Positions 21,229 to 29,354 of a DNA stretch of 38,670 nucleotides are shown here, in pieces. The notes beneath the pieces were generated by a model, which worked only from the letters and a program-made list of their open reading frames with translations, searched no databases and was not told the origin of the DNA. Both the position numbers and the translations under genes were made by a program. Location of the stretch: NCBI GenBank assembly GCA_021734045.1, contig JAIPJR010000014.1:1-38670 (forward strand), given 5' to 3'. Position 1 is the first letter of the stretch; each line of letters starts with the position of its first letter. The stretch comes from Fidelibacterota bacterium (GTDB taxonomy: Bacteria > Fidelibacterota > UBA8477).

Positions 21229-22166
21229 TTGAAGTCCAAAATGTGAGTAAGTCCTATGGACCGGTTCACGCGGTCAGGGATATCTCCTTTTCCGTGCAGA
21301 AAGGTGAAATACTGGGCTTTTTGGGACCCAATGGAGCTGGTAAAACCACAACCATGCGGATTCTATCCTGCTTTATGCCAGCCACGACCGGTACGGCCCG
21401 GGTAGCCGGATTTGATGTGTTTGAAAATGCAATGGAAGTGAAGAAACGCATTGGGTATTTGCCGGAAAATCCGCCCTTATACATGGAACAGACAGTGGAT
21501 GACTTCCTGCGGTTCGTTGCCGGGATAAAAGGTCTGTCTGGCCCGGATGTGAAATCCAAAATTGACCGAGCACTGGAACTCACAACGACGGTTGATGTGC
21601 GCCACCGGATTATTGGCAAGCTGTCCAAGGGTTTCCGGCAGCGAATCGGCTTGGCGCAAGCGCTGATCCATGAGCCGGAGGTATTAATTCTGGATGAGCC
21701 CACCGTGGGACTGGATCCGGCGCAGATTATTGAAGTGCGCGAATTGATTAAGGGTCTGGCTGGTGATCATACCATCATTTTATCCACCCATATTCTGCCG
21801 GAGGTTGAACAGACCTGCGACCGAGTGGTCATTATCAACAAAGGGCAGGTCGTCGCCGAGGATACAACCACCGGATTGACGCAGAAACTCCAGGGAGCAT
21901 CCACGGTGAAACTGGAGGTAGAAGGTGATCCTGAAGCCATTAAAACTACCCTGCGAAGTGTTGACGGTGTAGTGAATGTGACCCATACCGCCGGCGCCTA
22001 TATGATTGAATCCACCGCTGAGAAAGACATTCGCAGTGAGCTGGCTAGAGTCATTGTAACCAATAAATTCAAATTATTTGGCCTGCAGAGCGTGGGCATG
22101 AATCTGGAAGAAATATTCCTTCAATTGGTGAAATCCGAAACTGGCGCGGGGAGGGTGGAAGCATGA
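21225..22166 (+). CDS. GldA-like ABC transporter ATP-binding protein
   Basis: This 313-residue ATPase belongs to the ABC-2 exporter class (GldA, NosF, CcmA-like). Walker A is GPNGAGKTT at residues 34-42, the signature region is LSKGFRQRIGLAQAL, Walker B is VLILDEPTVGLDP, and the H-loop is LSTHILPE. A C-terminal extension of about 90 residues (after residue 220) is typical of this group. It starts with GTG overlapping the previous stop (GTGA) and ends overlapping the permease ATG (ATGA). Together with the next three genes it resembles the GldAFG transporter; in Bacteroidetes that complex is needed for gliding, but related sets are widespread in non-gliding bacteria. The substrate is unknown. 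Confidence 0.9.
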   Translation: MIEVQNVSKSYGPVHAVRDISFSVQKGEILGFLGPNGAGKTTTMRILSCFMPATTGTARVAGFDVFENAMEVKKRIGYLPENPPLYMEQTVDDFLRFVAGIKGLSGPDVKSKIDRALELTTTVDVRHRIIGKLSKGFRQRIGLAQALIHEPEVLILDEPTVGLDPAQIIEVRELIKGLAGDHTIILSTHILPEVEQTCDRVVIINKGQVVAEDTTTGLTQKLQGASTVKLEVEGDPEAIKTTLRSVDGVVNVTHTAGAYMIESTAEKDIRSELARVIVTNKFKLFGLQSVGMNLEEIFLQLVKSETGAGRVEA

Positions 22167-22945
22167 AAAACACATGGACTATCTTTCGTCGTGAATTGAA
22201 CGCTTATTTTGTGTCACCCATGGCATATGTGATTCTGGTATTCTTTTTTGCCCTGGCCGCAGTGTTCTTTTACCTGTTTCTGGCTTCATTTCTTCAAAAT
22301 CAGCAGCTGATTCAGATGCAGGCTCAGCAGGGTGGGCGGTTTCAACCGGTAAATGTAAACCTTATGTTGATACGCGGGTTGTTACTGAATTTATCCGTAA
22401 TCTCCCTCTTCATGATACCCATGATTACCATGCGCTCGTTTTCAGAGGATAAGCACAACGGTACCATGGAGTTATTACTCACATCACCACTCACCAATTG
22501 GCAAATCATTTTGGGAAAATATTTTGCTGCGCTCACCCTTTACGCCACCATGATTGGCACTACCTTGCTATTTATGGTAATGCTGTTTTTCTATGGTGAT
22601 CCTGAGCTCCTGCCCATTCTCAGTGGCTATCTCGGATTGCTGCTGTTTGGTGCGGCTCTGGTAGGCATTGGGATGTTTATCAGCAGTTTAACCGAGAATC
22701 AATTGGTATCAGCGCTGGTAACCTTCGTGGTAATGCTGGTGCTCTGGCTGGTGGGCGCTTTGGGAAGCTTTAACAGTACCAACTGGTCACAGCAGCTCCT
22801 CCAATACCTTTCCACAATCGAGCATTTGGATGATTTTGTGAAGGGTGTTTTTGATACCCGGCATGTGGTCTATTATCTGTCAGCTGCATTTCTGGGACTC
22901 TTTTTGACCTATCAATCGGTTGAATCAACACGGTGGAGGGGTTAA
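22163..22945 (+). CDS. GldF-like ABC-2 type permease
   Basis: This 260-residue integral membrane protein has about six hydrophobic helices. The first, near residues 15-40, follows FRRELNAYFVSPMAYV, a sequence typical of the ABC-2/GldF family. Other helices lie near 70-92, 110-135, 143-170, 175-200 and 225-255. The motif TMRSFSEDKHNGTMELLLTSPL at about 90-110 is the conserved cytoplasmic loop of this family. It overlaps the ATPase gene by four bases and is followed after two bases by the GldG-like gene, with tight translational coupling. It should form the membrane channel of the transporter. Confidence 0.9.
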   Translation: MKNTWTIFRRELNAYFVSPMAYVILVFFFALAAVFFYLFLASFLQNQQLIQMQAQQGGRFQPVNVNLMLIRGLLLNLSVISLFMIPMITMRSFSEDKHNGTMELLLTSPLTNWQIILGKYFAALTLYATMIGTTLLFMVMLFFYGDPELLPILSGYLGLLLFGAALVGIGMFISSLTENQLVSALVTFVVMLVLWLVGALGSFNSTNWSQQLLQYLSTIEHLDDFVKGVFDTRHVVYYLSAAFLGLFLTYQSVESTRWRG

Positions 22946-22947
22946 TC

Positions 22948-24486
22948 ATGCAGAAAATATGGAAAATCTTACTCTGGGTTGGTGTTATCGGCATGTTAGC
23001 CGGATTGGTACTCTACAGCATTACCGGATTATGGCGCTGGTACTCAGTCACTACGGAAATCGTGGGATTGGTATTGGTGATAGGGACGATTATCGCGAAT
23101 TTCAGAACCGTCGTGCAGGCATTGGGACGGCGATCCACCAAATACGGTATCAGTATGGTCATTGGTGGTCTGTTCGTTCTGGGCATTCTGGCTGCGGTAA
23201 ATTTTTTCTTCTACCGCAATAACTACCGATCGGACTGGACGCAGCAAAAGACATTTTCGTTATCCGATCAAACCACAAAAATCCTCAAGAATCTGGGAAA
23301 AGATGTTCAAGTTTATGCCTTTTGGAATGACAATGACAATGCTCGGAGCCAGATTCAGGAGCTGTTTGTAGAATACAACAACATCTCACCCAGATTTCAG
23401 TATGAATTTCTGGATGTGGATAAAAATGCGGACCTGGCGCAGCAGGTGTATGAAATTGAACAGTACGGGACGATTGTCTTCAAAACTGAAACCAAAGAGG
23501 AACGCTGGGAGCCAGCACCTCAATTTGGGGGCGCGCGTCCACCCCAGGAGGAGGACATCACCAATACGCTGATTAAGGTGCTGCGGGATGAACAAAAGAC
23601 TGTTTATTTTATAACCGGGCATGGCGAAGTGGATTTGGAGGACGCCCAATCCCGGGATGGCTATGGGGTGGCAAAAACCGCACTGGAAAAGCAGTTTTAT
23701 AAAGTTTCTTCTCTGGATTTGATGTCCATGGATGCGGTTCCCCAGGATGCGTCTGCCGTCGTCATTGCCGGCGCCGATAAACCTTATCTGGCGCATGAGA
23801 CGGCAGCACTTACGCGCTATCTGAAGGCGGGTGGCGGTGTTGTGGTTTTGCTGGATCCGGCACCCAAACCGGATTTCCGGGCTTTCCTCACTCCATTTGA
23901 CATTACACCGGACAATGATATTGTGGTTGATCCTTCACTTGAAAATCGTCTGTTTGGTGGCAATCCGGGTACGCCGATGGTGCGTCAATACGGAGAGCAT
24001 GCCATAACGAAAGATTTTCCTTATGCCACTATTTTCCATATGACCCGTTCGCTGCAGGTCAGTGGATCGGCAACAGCTTTGGCGATTTCCGGTGGCAGTG
24101 CCTGGGGGGAGACCGATCTGGCGAACTTGCAACAGGGCGTTTCCTTCGGGGAGAATGATATTCCAGGACCCCTGAATCTTGCAGCGGTTACGAACGTACC
24201 CAGTGATTCGACCGGAGGGAAGGCGGGCCGACTGGTCGTGGTGGGGGATTCAGACTTCGCCACCAACATCCAATTCAACACCCAGGGGAATGGGAATTTT
24301 TTCACAAATATTGTCTCCTGGCTTGCGCAAGATGATGATCTTATCTCTGTATCGTCTAAACAGATGGAAAATCGCCCGTTAAATATGACAGCCGGTGATC
24401 TGCGTATCGTCTTATATGTCATTATCCTGTTCGGTCTGTTAATCATGGGCCAGGGGGTACGTGTCTATCTCAAACGACGGAGGTAA
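22948..24486 (+). CDS. GldG-like ABC transporter auxiliary protein
   Basis: This protein of about 512 residues has several N-terminal membrane segments (near residues 7-25, 32-50 and 65-90), a large extracytoplasmic domain and a C-terminal membrane helix near 485-505. The YFITGHGEVDLEDAQSRDGYGVAKTALE segment (about 218-245) is characteristic of the GldG/ABC-transporter-auxiliary family, and the fold resembles a glutamine-amidotransferase-like core. The ATG was chosen because a GGAGGGG lies six bases upstream; an in-frame GTG further upstream falls inside the permease gene. In Bacteroidetes, GldG is the third component of the gliding-associated ABC transporter. The function outside gliding bacteria is unclear. 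Confidence 0.85.
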   Translation: MQKIWKILLWVGVIGMLAGLVLYSITGLWRWYSVTTEIVGLVLVIGTIIANFRTVVQALGRRSTKYGISMVIGGLFVLGILAAVNFFFYRNNYRSDWTQQKTFSLSDQTTKILKNLGKDVQVYAFWNDNDNARSQIQELFVEYNNISPRFQYEFLDVDKNADLAQQVYEIEQYGTIVFKTETKEERWEPAPQFGGARPPQEEDITNTLIKVLRDEQKTVYFITGHGEVDLEDAQSRDGYGVAKTALEKQFYKVSSLDLMSMDAVPQDASAVVIAGADKPYLAHETAALTRYLKAGGGVVVLLDPAPKPDFRAFLTPFDITPDNDIVVDPSLENRLFGGNPGTPMVRQYGEHAITKDFPYATIFHMTRSLQVSGSATALAISGGSAWGETDLANLQQGVSFGENDIPGPLNLAAVTNVPSDSTGGKAGRLVVVGDSDFATNIQFNTQGNGNFFTNIVSWLAQDDDLISVSSKQMENRPLNMTAGDLRIVLYVIILFGLLIMGQGVRVYLKRRR

Positions 24487-24492
24487 TCGCGT

Positions 24493-25833
24493 ATGAAACC
24501 AAAACATTTAATGCTTCTATTCGCTGCATTCGTGGTGATCGCAGGTTTCGTATATTTCTACGAATATAAAGGTGGTCTGGAAAGGGAGGCGGCATCAGAA
24601 TGGGCCAGTAAGACCTTTAAAATTGCCAATCCGCAGGACATTGTCGGTTTAACGCTGCAGACACCGCAGGGAACGATTACCGCAGTCCGTGAAAATGGAG
24701 AATGGCAAATCACTGCCCCCTTCCAAGTTGCTGCCGAGGATGGTCAGTGGGATGGTATTGTGAATGCAATCATGCGGTCCACCATTAACCGTGAAATCTC
24801 ATCAGAACTAAGGGATTTAAGTAAATATGGATTAAATATCCCACGAGCCACCGTCACGTTGATGCTGGCGGATGGTTCGGAAAAATCCTTTCTGGTGGGT
24901 GCGGAGAGCAAAGCCAGCAAGGGTGGGGTGATGACCTTCGTGAAATGGGCTGATTCCAGCAGGGTGGTGACGACTGAGAACACATTATTCACCACATTGG
25001 ATAAGTCCCTCTTCGACCTGCGCGATAAATCGATTTTCCACATTGAAAAGGAACCCCGCATCGCGAAGATAGAATTGGAAAAGATGGGACAAAAGGTTGT
25101 GCTGGAAAAACTCGCCAACCGCTGGATGATTACGGAACCGGTGAATCTGGTTGCCATGCCCAGCGCGGTGAACAGTTTAATCTCCGGTATTAAAGGATTA
25201 AAGGCGCGCGATTTTGTGGTGGAAGAGCCACAATCTTTAAAACCCTACGGCATGGAAGATCCGGTTGGACGGGCAGTCTTTGTTTACGATGACAGTACCA
25301 CCAGCATGGAACTGCGGTTGGGTGATAAACGCTCGGCCAATGAACTGTATGTACACTGGCTGGGAAAACATCCTGTGGCGATTATAGACACGACCCAGGC
25401 CAAACAGTTTGTGCGCACGGCATTTGATTTTCAGGATAAAAAGCTGAAGCCTTTTGATATAAAACTGGCGGACCGTATTACCATGACCGGTGATATGACG
25501 CTGGACATTTTCAAACGTGATACACTGGGGTGGTTTAGTGTCGCCGGTGACACGCTCAAAACCGACAAGGTGGAGAGTTTGTTACGAAATCTGAGTAATT
25601 TACAGGCAGACGCGGTGGGTGACTATTATGCAGAAAACCTGGCGCTGTACGGGCTGCAGGGTCCGCGTAGAAAAATCATCGTCATGGTGGGCGACACGGT
25701 ATTATCCGCCATCTGGATCGGCACGAAACTGGAGAATGAGTGTTTTGCAAAATGGTCCGAAAGCCCGCATGTCTATAAGCTACGTAATTGGCGCATTGGT
25801 AACCTTGAAAAAACAGTTGATGATTTAAAGTAG
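24493..25833 (+). CDS. DUF4340 domain-containing protein
   Basis: This 446-residue protein has an N-terminal membrane anchor (about residues 5-24, LMLLFAAFVVIAGFVYFYEY) and an extracytoplasmic region with repeated modules. These contain patterns such as DIVGLTLQTPQGTITAVRENGEWQIT, an FDLRDKSIF motif near 175 and later MEDPVGRAVF, typical of DUF4340. DUF4340 proteins are commonly encoded directly after GldG-like proteins and are presumed to belong to the same complex; their role is unknown. A GGAGG lies nine bases before the ATG, and the GldG-like gene ends six bases upstream. It is the last gene of the operon, followed by an AT-rich gap. Confidence 0.85.
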   Translation: MKPKHLMLLFAAFVVIAGFVYFYEYKGGLEREAASEWASKTFKIANPQDIVGLTLQTPQGTITAVRENGEWQITAPFQVAAEDGQWDGIVNAIMRSTINREISSELRDLSKYGLNIPRATVTLMLADGSEKSFLVGAESKASKGGVMTFVKWADSSRVVTTENTLFTTLDKSLFDLRDKSIFHIEKEPRIAKIELEKMGQKVVLEKLANRWMITEPVNLVAMPSAVNSLISGIKGLKARDFVVEEPQSLKPYGMEDPVGRAVFVYDDSTTSMELRLGDKRSANELYVHWLGKHPVAIIDTTQAKQFVRTAFDFQDKKLKPFDIKLADRITMTGDMTLDIFKRDTLGWFSVAGDTLKTDKVESLLRNLSNLQADAVGDYYAENLALYGLQGPRRKIIVMVGDTVLSAIWIGTKLENECFAKWSESPHVYKLRNWRIGNLEKTVDDLK

Positions 25834-25909
25834 TGCTAATTTTCATGAATATTAAAACTATTTCACCTACAACTTAACTATGTAAATCTTTGTGATTAGA
25901 CTTGAAATA

Positions 25910-25939
25910 TTGATTGCTTTATGTACAGTGTTATTTAAA
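25910..25939 (+). promoter_or_regulatory. Possible promoter for the small basic protein gene
   Basis: The 160-base gap between the DUF4340 gene and the next gene is strikingly AT-rich. Within it, TTGATT at 25910 and TTTAAA at 25934 are 18 bases apart, resembling a weak -35/-10 pair; other pairs in this AT-rich gap are equally possible. The downstream gene has a separate strong AAAGGAGTG ribosome site and its own terminator, which makes a dedicated promoter likely. Confidence 0.25.
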
Positions 25940-25993
25940 ATTACTACGGTATGTGTAAAATGCTATTAAGTGATACAATGAAAGGAGTGACAA

Positions 25994-26347
25994 ATGGGTT
26001 TTGAACCGTATAAGCCAAAACGCGGTGGTCGTGGAAAAGGTTTAGCAATTAGTTTTAGTCCTTCGGGTCGCATTGGTTTTAGTCGTGGTTTGTATGATGC
26101 TCATTTGAGCAAAGCCAATCATGTGGAACTATTTTATGACCGGGCACGGAACAAGGTCGGTATTAAGCCGGTGAAGCGTAATTCCGTCAGCTCAATCAAA
26201 CTGCCTGCCGTTGGCGAAAAGAAACCCTGTGCTATTATGGGCAAAGGTTTTTACAAAGCATTCGGCCTTTCTTTTGACAAACTGAAACGGGTTACGCCTG
26301 TCTTTGATGAAGAGAAAAAAATGCTGATTGCTGACTTAAACAGCTAA
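25994..26347 (+). CDS. Small basic protein, possibly AbrB-barrel-like, function unknown
   Basis: This 117-residue, lysine- and arginine-rich protein begins with a basic patch (PYKPKRGGRGKG). It contains SFSPSGRIGFSRG (about 21-33), then VELFYDRARNKVGIKPV (about 45-61), and ends with an MGKGFYKAFGLSFDK segment near 80-94. The pattern of glycine-rich strand, ELFYD strand, GIKPV strand and GFYKAFG helix recalls small uncharacterised proteins in diverse bacteria with a swapped-hairpin AbrB-like barrel. That link is from memory and not tested. A strong AAAGGAGTGA precedes the ATG. The gene stands alone between an AT-rich leader and a bidirectional terminator. A nucleic-acid-binding role would fit the charge, but nothing here proves it. 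Confidence 0.65.
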   Translation: MGFEPYKPKRGGRGKGLAISFSPSGRIGFSRGLYDAHLSKANHVELFYDRARNKVGIKPVKRNSVSSIKLPAVGEKKPCAIMGKGFYKAFGLSFDKLKRVTPVFDEEKKMLIADLNS

Positions 26348-26368
26348 GTTAAAAGCACATTTGAACAC

Positions 26369-26403
26369 AAAAAAAGGAGCATCGTTTTGATGCTCCTTTT
26401 TTT
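26369..26403. terminator. Bidirectional rho-independent terminator
   Basis: A symmetrical hairpin has arms AAAAAAAGGAGCATC and GATGCTCCTTTTTTT around the loop GTTTT. It lies 21 bases after the small basic protein gene and about 25 bases beyond the stop of the convergent dehydrogenase gene. Because the A-run and T-run flank the stem symmetrically, it can terminate transcription from both sides. Confidence 0.92.
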
Positions 26404-26428
26404 ATAACTTTAAATAGACGCTCCCGAA

Positions 26429-27205
26429 TTATTCTTTTTTCGCAACGATTGTTGCTGAAGCCTGGGCAGTGGGGAAAATAATCATATCCGCAATTTGAAC
26501 ATGGGGTGGCCGGGTTGCGGCATACAAAATCGCATCTGCAATGTCATTTGCTACCAGTGGTTCATATCCCTGATAAACCTGGCTGGCTCGCTGAGCGTCT
26601 CCCCTGAATCGCACTTGGCTAAACTCCGTTTCCACCAATCCCGGAGAGATTGCGGTTACACGGACAGATGTACCAGCCAGATCCATGCGTGTGCTTTTCG
26701 TAATGGCATTCACGGCGTGTTTTGAGCCGCAATAAATACTCCCACCGGGATAAGCTTCATGCCCAGCGATTGAGGAAATATTAATCACATGACCTCGCTG
26801 GCGGGAAACCATACCCGGAACAATTGCCTGAGTGAGCCAGAGGACACCTTTCACATTCACATCGATTACCGTATTGATATCCTCCGGATTATTTTCATGG
26901 GCTTTATTCACACCTAATGCCAAACCGGCGTTATTCACTAAAATGTCAATATTTGTGAATGATTCCGGTAGATCGTTTAGAACTGATTCAATTGATTCCA
27001 AACGACTCACATCAATGGCAGCATGATGGACATGGATATGATATTTTTGCGTCAATTCCTGTGCTAATATCTGGAGACGATCTACCCGACGCGCTGTGAG
27101 GATAAGGTGACAACCGGCAGCGGCAAATTGACGGGCAGTCGCCTGACCTATACCTGCACTGGCTCCCGTGATGAACACTATCTGATCTTTAATGTCGTAA
27201 CCCAT
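26429..27205 (-). CDS. Short-chain dehydrogenase/reductase (YdfG-like)
   Basis: This 258-residue NAD(P)-dependent oxidoreductase has a classical SDR fold. The cofactor motif TGASAGIG lies at residues 13-20, NNAG at 91-94, and the catalytic residues are Ser145, Tyr158 and Lys162 in the YCGSK motif. The ARR following the second strand suggests NADP preference. Overall it resembles the YdfG/3-hydroxy acid dehydrogenase subgroup, but the natural substrate cannot be read from sequence. It is the last gene of a minus-strand set, 13 bases after the symporter gene, and ends close to the bidirectional terminator. Its relation to the thiamine gene two genes upstream may be incidental. Confidence 0.9.
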   Translation of the reverse strand: MGYDIKDQIVFITGASAGIGQATARQFAAAGCHLILTARRVDRLQILAQELTQKYHIHVHHAAIDVSRLESIESVLNDLPESFTNIDILVNNAGLALGVNKAHENNPEDINTVIDVNVKGVLWLTQAIVPGMVSRQRGHVINISSIAGHEAYPGGSIYCGSKHAVNAITKSTRMDLAGTSVRVTAISPGLVETEFSQVRFRGDAQRASQVYQGYEPLVANDIADAILYAATRPPHVQIADMIIFPTAQASATIVAKKE

Positions 27206-27218
27206 TTAAAATGTCCTT

Positions 27219-28619
27219 TCAATTATAATGTATGGATTTGGTGTGCTTAAAATGACCATTCAACATCCCGATACCCCAGAGCAGCAGACTGATGAATATA
27301 CCGGGATAAAATGGCTCCAATTGCCATAAATACTGCCAGCTATCCACCTTTGCGAAACTAAACCACACACCAGCAACAAGTGGTCCCAGAACCATGCCCG
27401 ACAGAATATACCGTTTTTCGACACTAAAAGCTGGGACCAGACTGGTAATTACCGGCAGCAATAATCCCGGTAGAATGAGGGTTCCCAATGTGTACCAGAG
27501 ATTTACCACACTGGGCATAAAAACAGCCATGACAAATGCCAATCCCAGGGATAATCCCATGCCAATCTGGGTCAGGTGTACGGGATTGTGGGAGCCGAAT
27601 CGTTTTAAACGCGCCAGAATGTCATAGCCAAGCGTTTGGGCTGTGACCAGGGTTGTACTGTCCAGCGTCGACATGACGGTAGCGAAAATACCCAATAGAA
27701 ATAACCCCTGAATCCCAACGGGCAGAATATGGGCGGACAATTCCAGGAATGCCTGGGCCGGATTCGAAAGGTCCGGTAGAAGTGCCCTGGCCAGCAAGCC
27801 GGTCCAGGTGGTGAGTAAATCAAACACAAACCAGCAGGCTACAGCCAGAATAATACCTTTTCGGGCAGTTTTGTGGTCTTGCGTCGCGTAAACCCGTTGG
27901 TGGAATCCCGGGTCAACCAGGGTCCACATGGCGATAAAAAACCACACCAGGATATATGCAAATGAATGTCCGCCTGTTAGCGTCAGATGTTCTGGTGGCA
28001 GCATAGCTTTGAGTTGGGAGAAGGAACCCACCGTGCACCAACCGATAACGGCCATCGTCACAAATCCCAGGTACATGAGCAGGAATTGAAACATATCGGT
28101 GCGCACCACCGCTCCCAGGCCACCACGGAGGATATAAAGTGTGGAAAAGACCAAACCCAGGATCATGGCCGTAATTAAACCGAATCCGAAAAAGAATTGC
28201 AGCAGGAAGGCAACTGTTAATAGATAAGGCGCTGGTGATGCCAGCAGAAAGACCCATAACGCACCAATTTTCCCCGATGTCTCACCATAGTTTTGTCGCA
28301 ATAGTCCGGGGATGGTTTCTGCCTGGGATAAGCGGGCGCGCTGCGCAAGAAAAAATGCGAAAGCAAGGCCGAACACATAATAGGGCACGCCAAAAATAAT
28401 CCAGTTGGAAATGCCGTATGAAAAGCTGAATTCGCTCACTCCCAGAATGCCGCCATACCAGGTGGAAACCAGCGTCATTACAAATGCCGGCAGGCTGAGA
28501 CGGCGTCCCATGAGGATGTAAACACCAATTTTCGTATCAGATTTTTTCCAGAAGCCCAATACCCAGATCAGGATGAAGTAAACAACAATAATTGCGGTAT
28601 CGAGAGGATGCAGATTCAT
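27219..28619 (-). CDS. Sodium:solute symporter family protein
   Basis: This 466-residue integral membrane protein has about 12-13 hydrophobic helices and belongs to the solute:sodium symporter (SSS) family. Its start follows the MNLHPLDTAIIVVYFILIWVLG pattern. It contains the conserved TWYGGILGVSEFSFSYG segment near residues 53-69 and an EKRY-type loop near the C-terminus. SSS proteins use a sodium gradient to import sugars, amino acids, vitamins or organic acids. Its gene lies 18 bases downstream of thiamine pyrophosphokinase, which makes thiamine or a precursor a candidate substrate: predicted SSS-type thiamine transporters (ThiV) have been described from comparative genomics. The substrate is inference only. 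Confidence 0.88.
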   Translation of the reverse strand: MNLHPLDTAIIVVYFILIWVLGFWKKSDTKIGVYILMGRRLSLPAFVMTLVSTWYGGILGVSEFSFSYGISNWIIFGVPYYVFGLAFAFFLAQRARLSQAETIPGLLRQNYGETSGKIGALWVFLLASPAPYLLTVAFLLQFFFGFGLITAMILGLVFSTLYILRGGLGAVVRTDMFQFLLMYLGFVTMAVIGWCTVGSFSQLKAMLPPEHLTLTGGHSFAYILVWFFIAMWTLVDPGFHQRVYATQDHKTARKGIILAVACWFVFDLLTTWTGLLARALLPDLSNPAQAFLELSAHILPVGIQGLFLLGIFATVMSTLDSTTLVTAQTLGYDILARLKRFGSHNPVHLTQIGMGLSLGLAFVMAVFMPSVVNLWYTLGTLILPGLLLPVITSLVPAFSVEKRYILSGMVLGPLVAGVWFSFAKVDSWQYLWQLEPFYPGIFISLLLWGIGMLNGHFKHTKSIHYN

Positions 28620-28637
28620 GGCATTAATGGCAGCACA

Positions 28638-29258
28638 TCAAGCGTGATTGAGAACCTGAACCGCGTAGAGCATACCATGGTTCAACCGGATGGTGACGGG
28701 TGAATGGGTGACCCGGTTGGATTGTCCCAGTTGGCTATTTGGACTCAGCAGTGTGTTGGTGAGGTCCCATTGTAAACCGGTGGTTTTTTCAATCAATGCC
28801 TCCGGCCAGGGAATCAGGCTGAGTGTGGAATTTACAGGTAATGCAATCGTCATACGGTTTATCACGCGGAAAATATGAGCATTGATACCTTCAAATTCCA
28901 CTTCCCAGGAGGGATCCAGTGCGGCTGCAATATGGAGATTGGTGAGTTCGTGATCAACCCGGCCACCCAGGCCTCCCAGAATCATTAAACGGTTGATTTT
29001 GGAGGTGGTCAGAACGCCAAACACTTTTTGAAAATCGGTGGTATCCTGGTTGGAATCCTTTTGAACTACCCAGTTTTCTGGAATAGTTTCTAAAGTAACC
29101 GAATCCAGATCTCCGATAACCAGGTGGGGAGTAACACCCGCGTTCAGACAGGCCATCGCACCACCATCGGCAGCAATGATCCGGTCAGCTTCTTGCGCAT
29201 GGTGCTGTAATCGAGCCGGCTGGGGAGGTGGTCCACCTAAGATGATGAGAATTCGCAT
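28638..29258 (-). CDS. thiN: Thiamine pyrophosphokinase
   Basis: This 206-residue enzyme transfers pyrophosphate from ATP to thiamine, giving thiamine diphosphate. Characteristic motifs are AADGGAMACL (about residues 29-38), VIGDLDSV (about 47-54), the metal-binding QDTTDFQK (about 70-77), and a GGLGGRVDHEL segment near residue 95. Length fits the bacterial thiamine pyrophosphokinase family. The gene opens the minus-strand operon thiN-symporter-dehydrogenase; only 96 bases separate it from the divergent lipoprotein gene. I looked for a THI-box riboswitch upstream and saw none. Confidence 0.93.
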   Translation of the reverse strand: MRILIILGGPPPQPARLQHHAQEADRIIAADGGAMACLNAGVTPHLVIGDLDSVTLETIPENWVVQKDSNQDTTDFQKVFGVLTTSKINRLMILGGLGGRVDHELTNLHIAAALDPSWEVEFEGINAHIFRVINRMTIALPVNSTLSLIPWPEALIEKTTGLQWDLTNTLLSPNSQLGQSNRVTHSPVTIRLNHGMLYAVQVLNHA

Positions 29259-29354
29259 AAGCCAAATCTATAACCTGTACAACGGATTGCCATGAAATTG
29301 GAATGGCTTAAAAAAACATGGCTTAAATGGTCGGCGGGCTTTAGATTTTTCATT

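Noticed and set aside
22933-22947. Upstream GTG as start of the GldG-like protein
   Set aside because: The ATG at 22948 has a GGAGGGG at ideal spacing; the GTG lies inside that site and inside the permease gene.
29259-29354. THI-box (TPP) riboswitch upstream of thiN
   Set aside because: No CTGAGA core or matching conserved stems on the minus strand, and the gap is too short for a full riboswitch.
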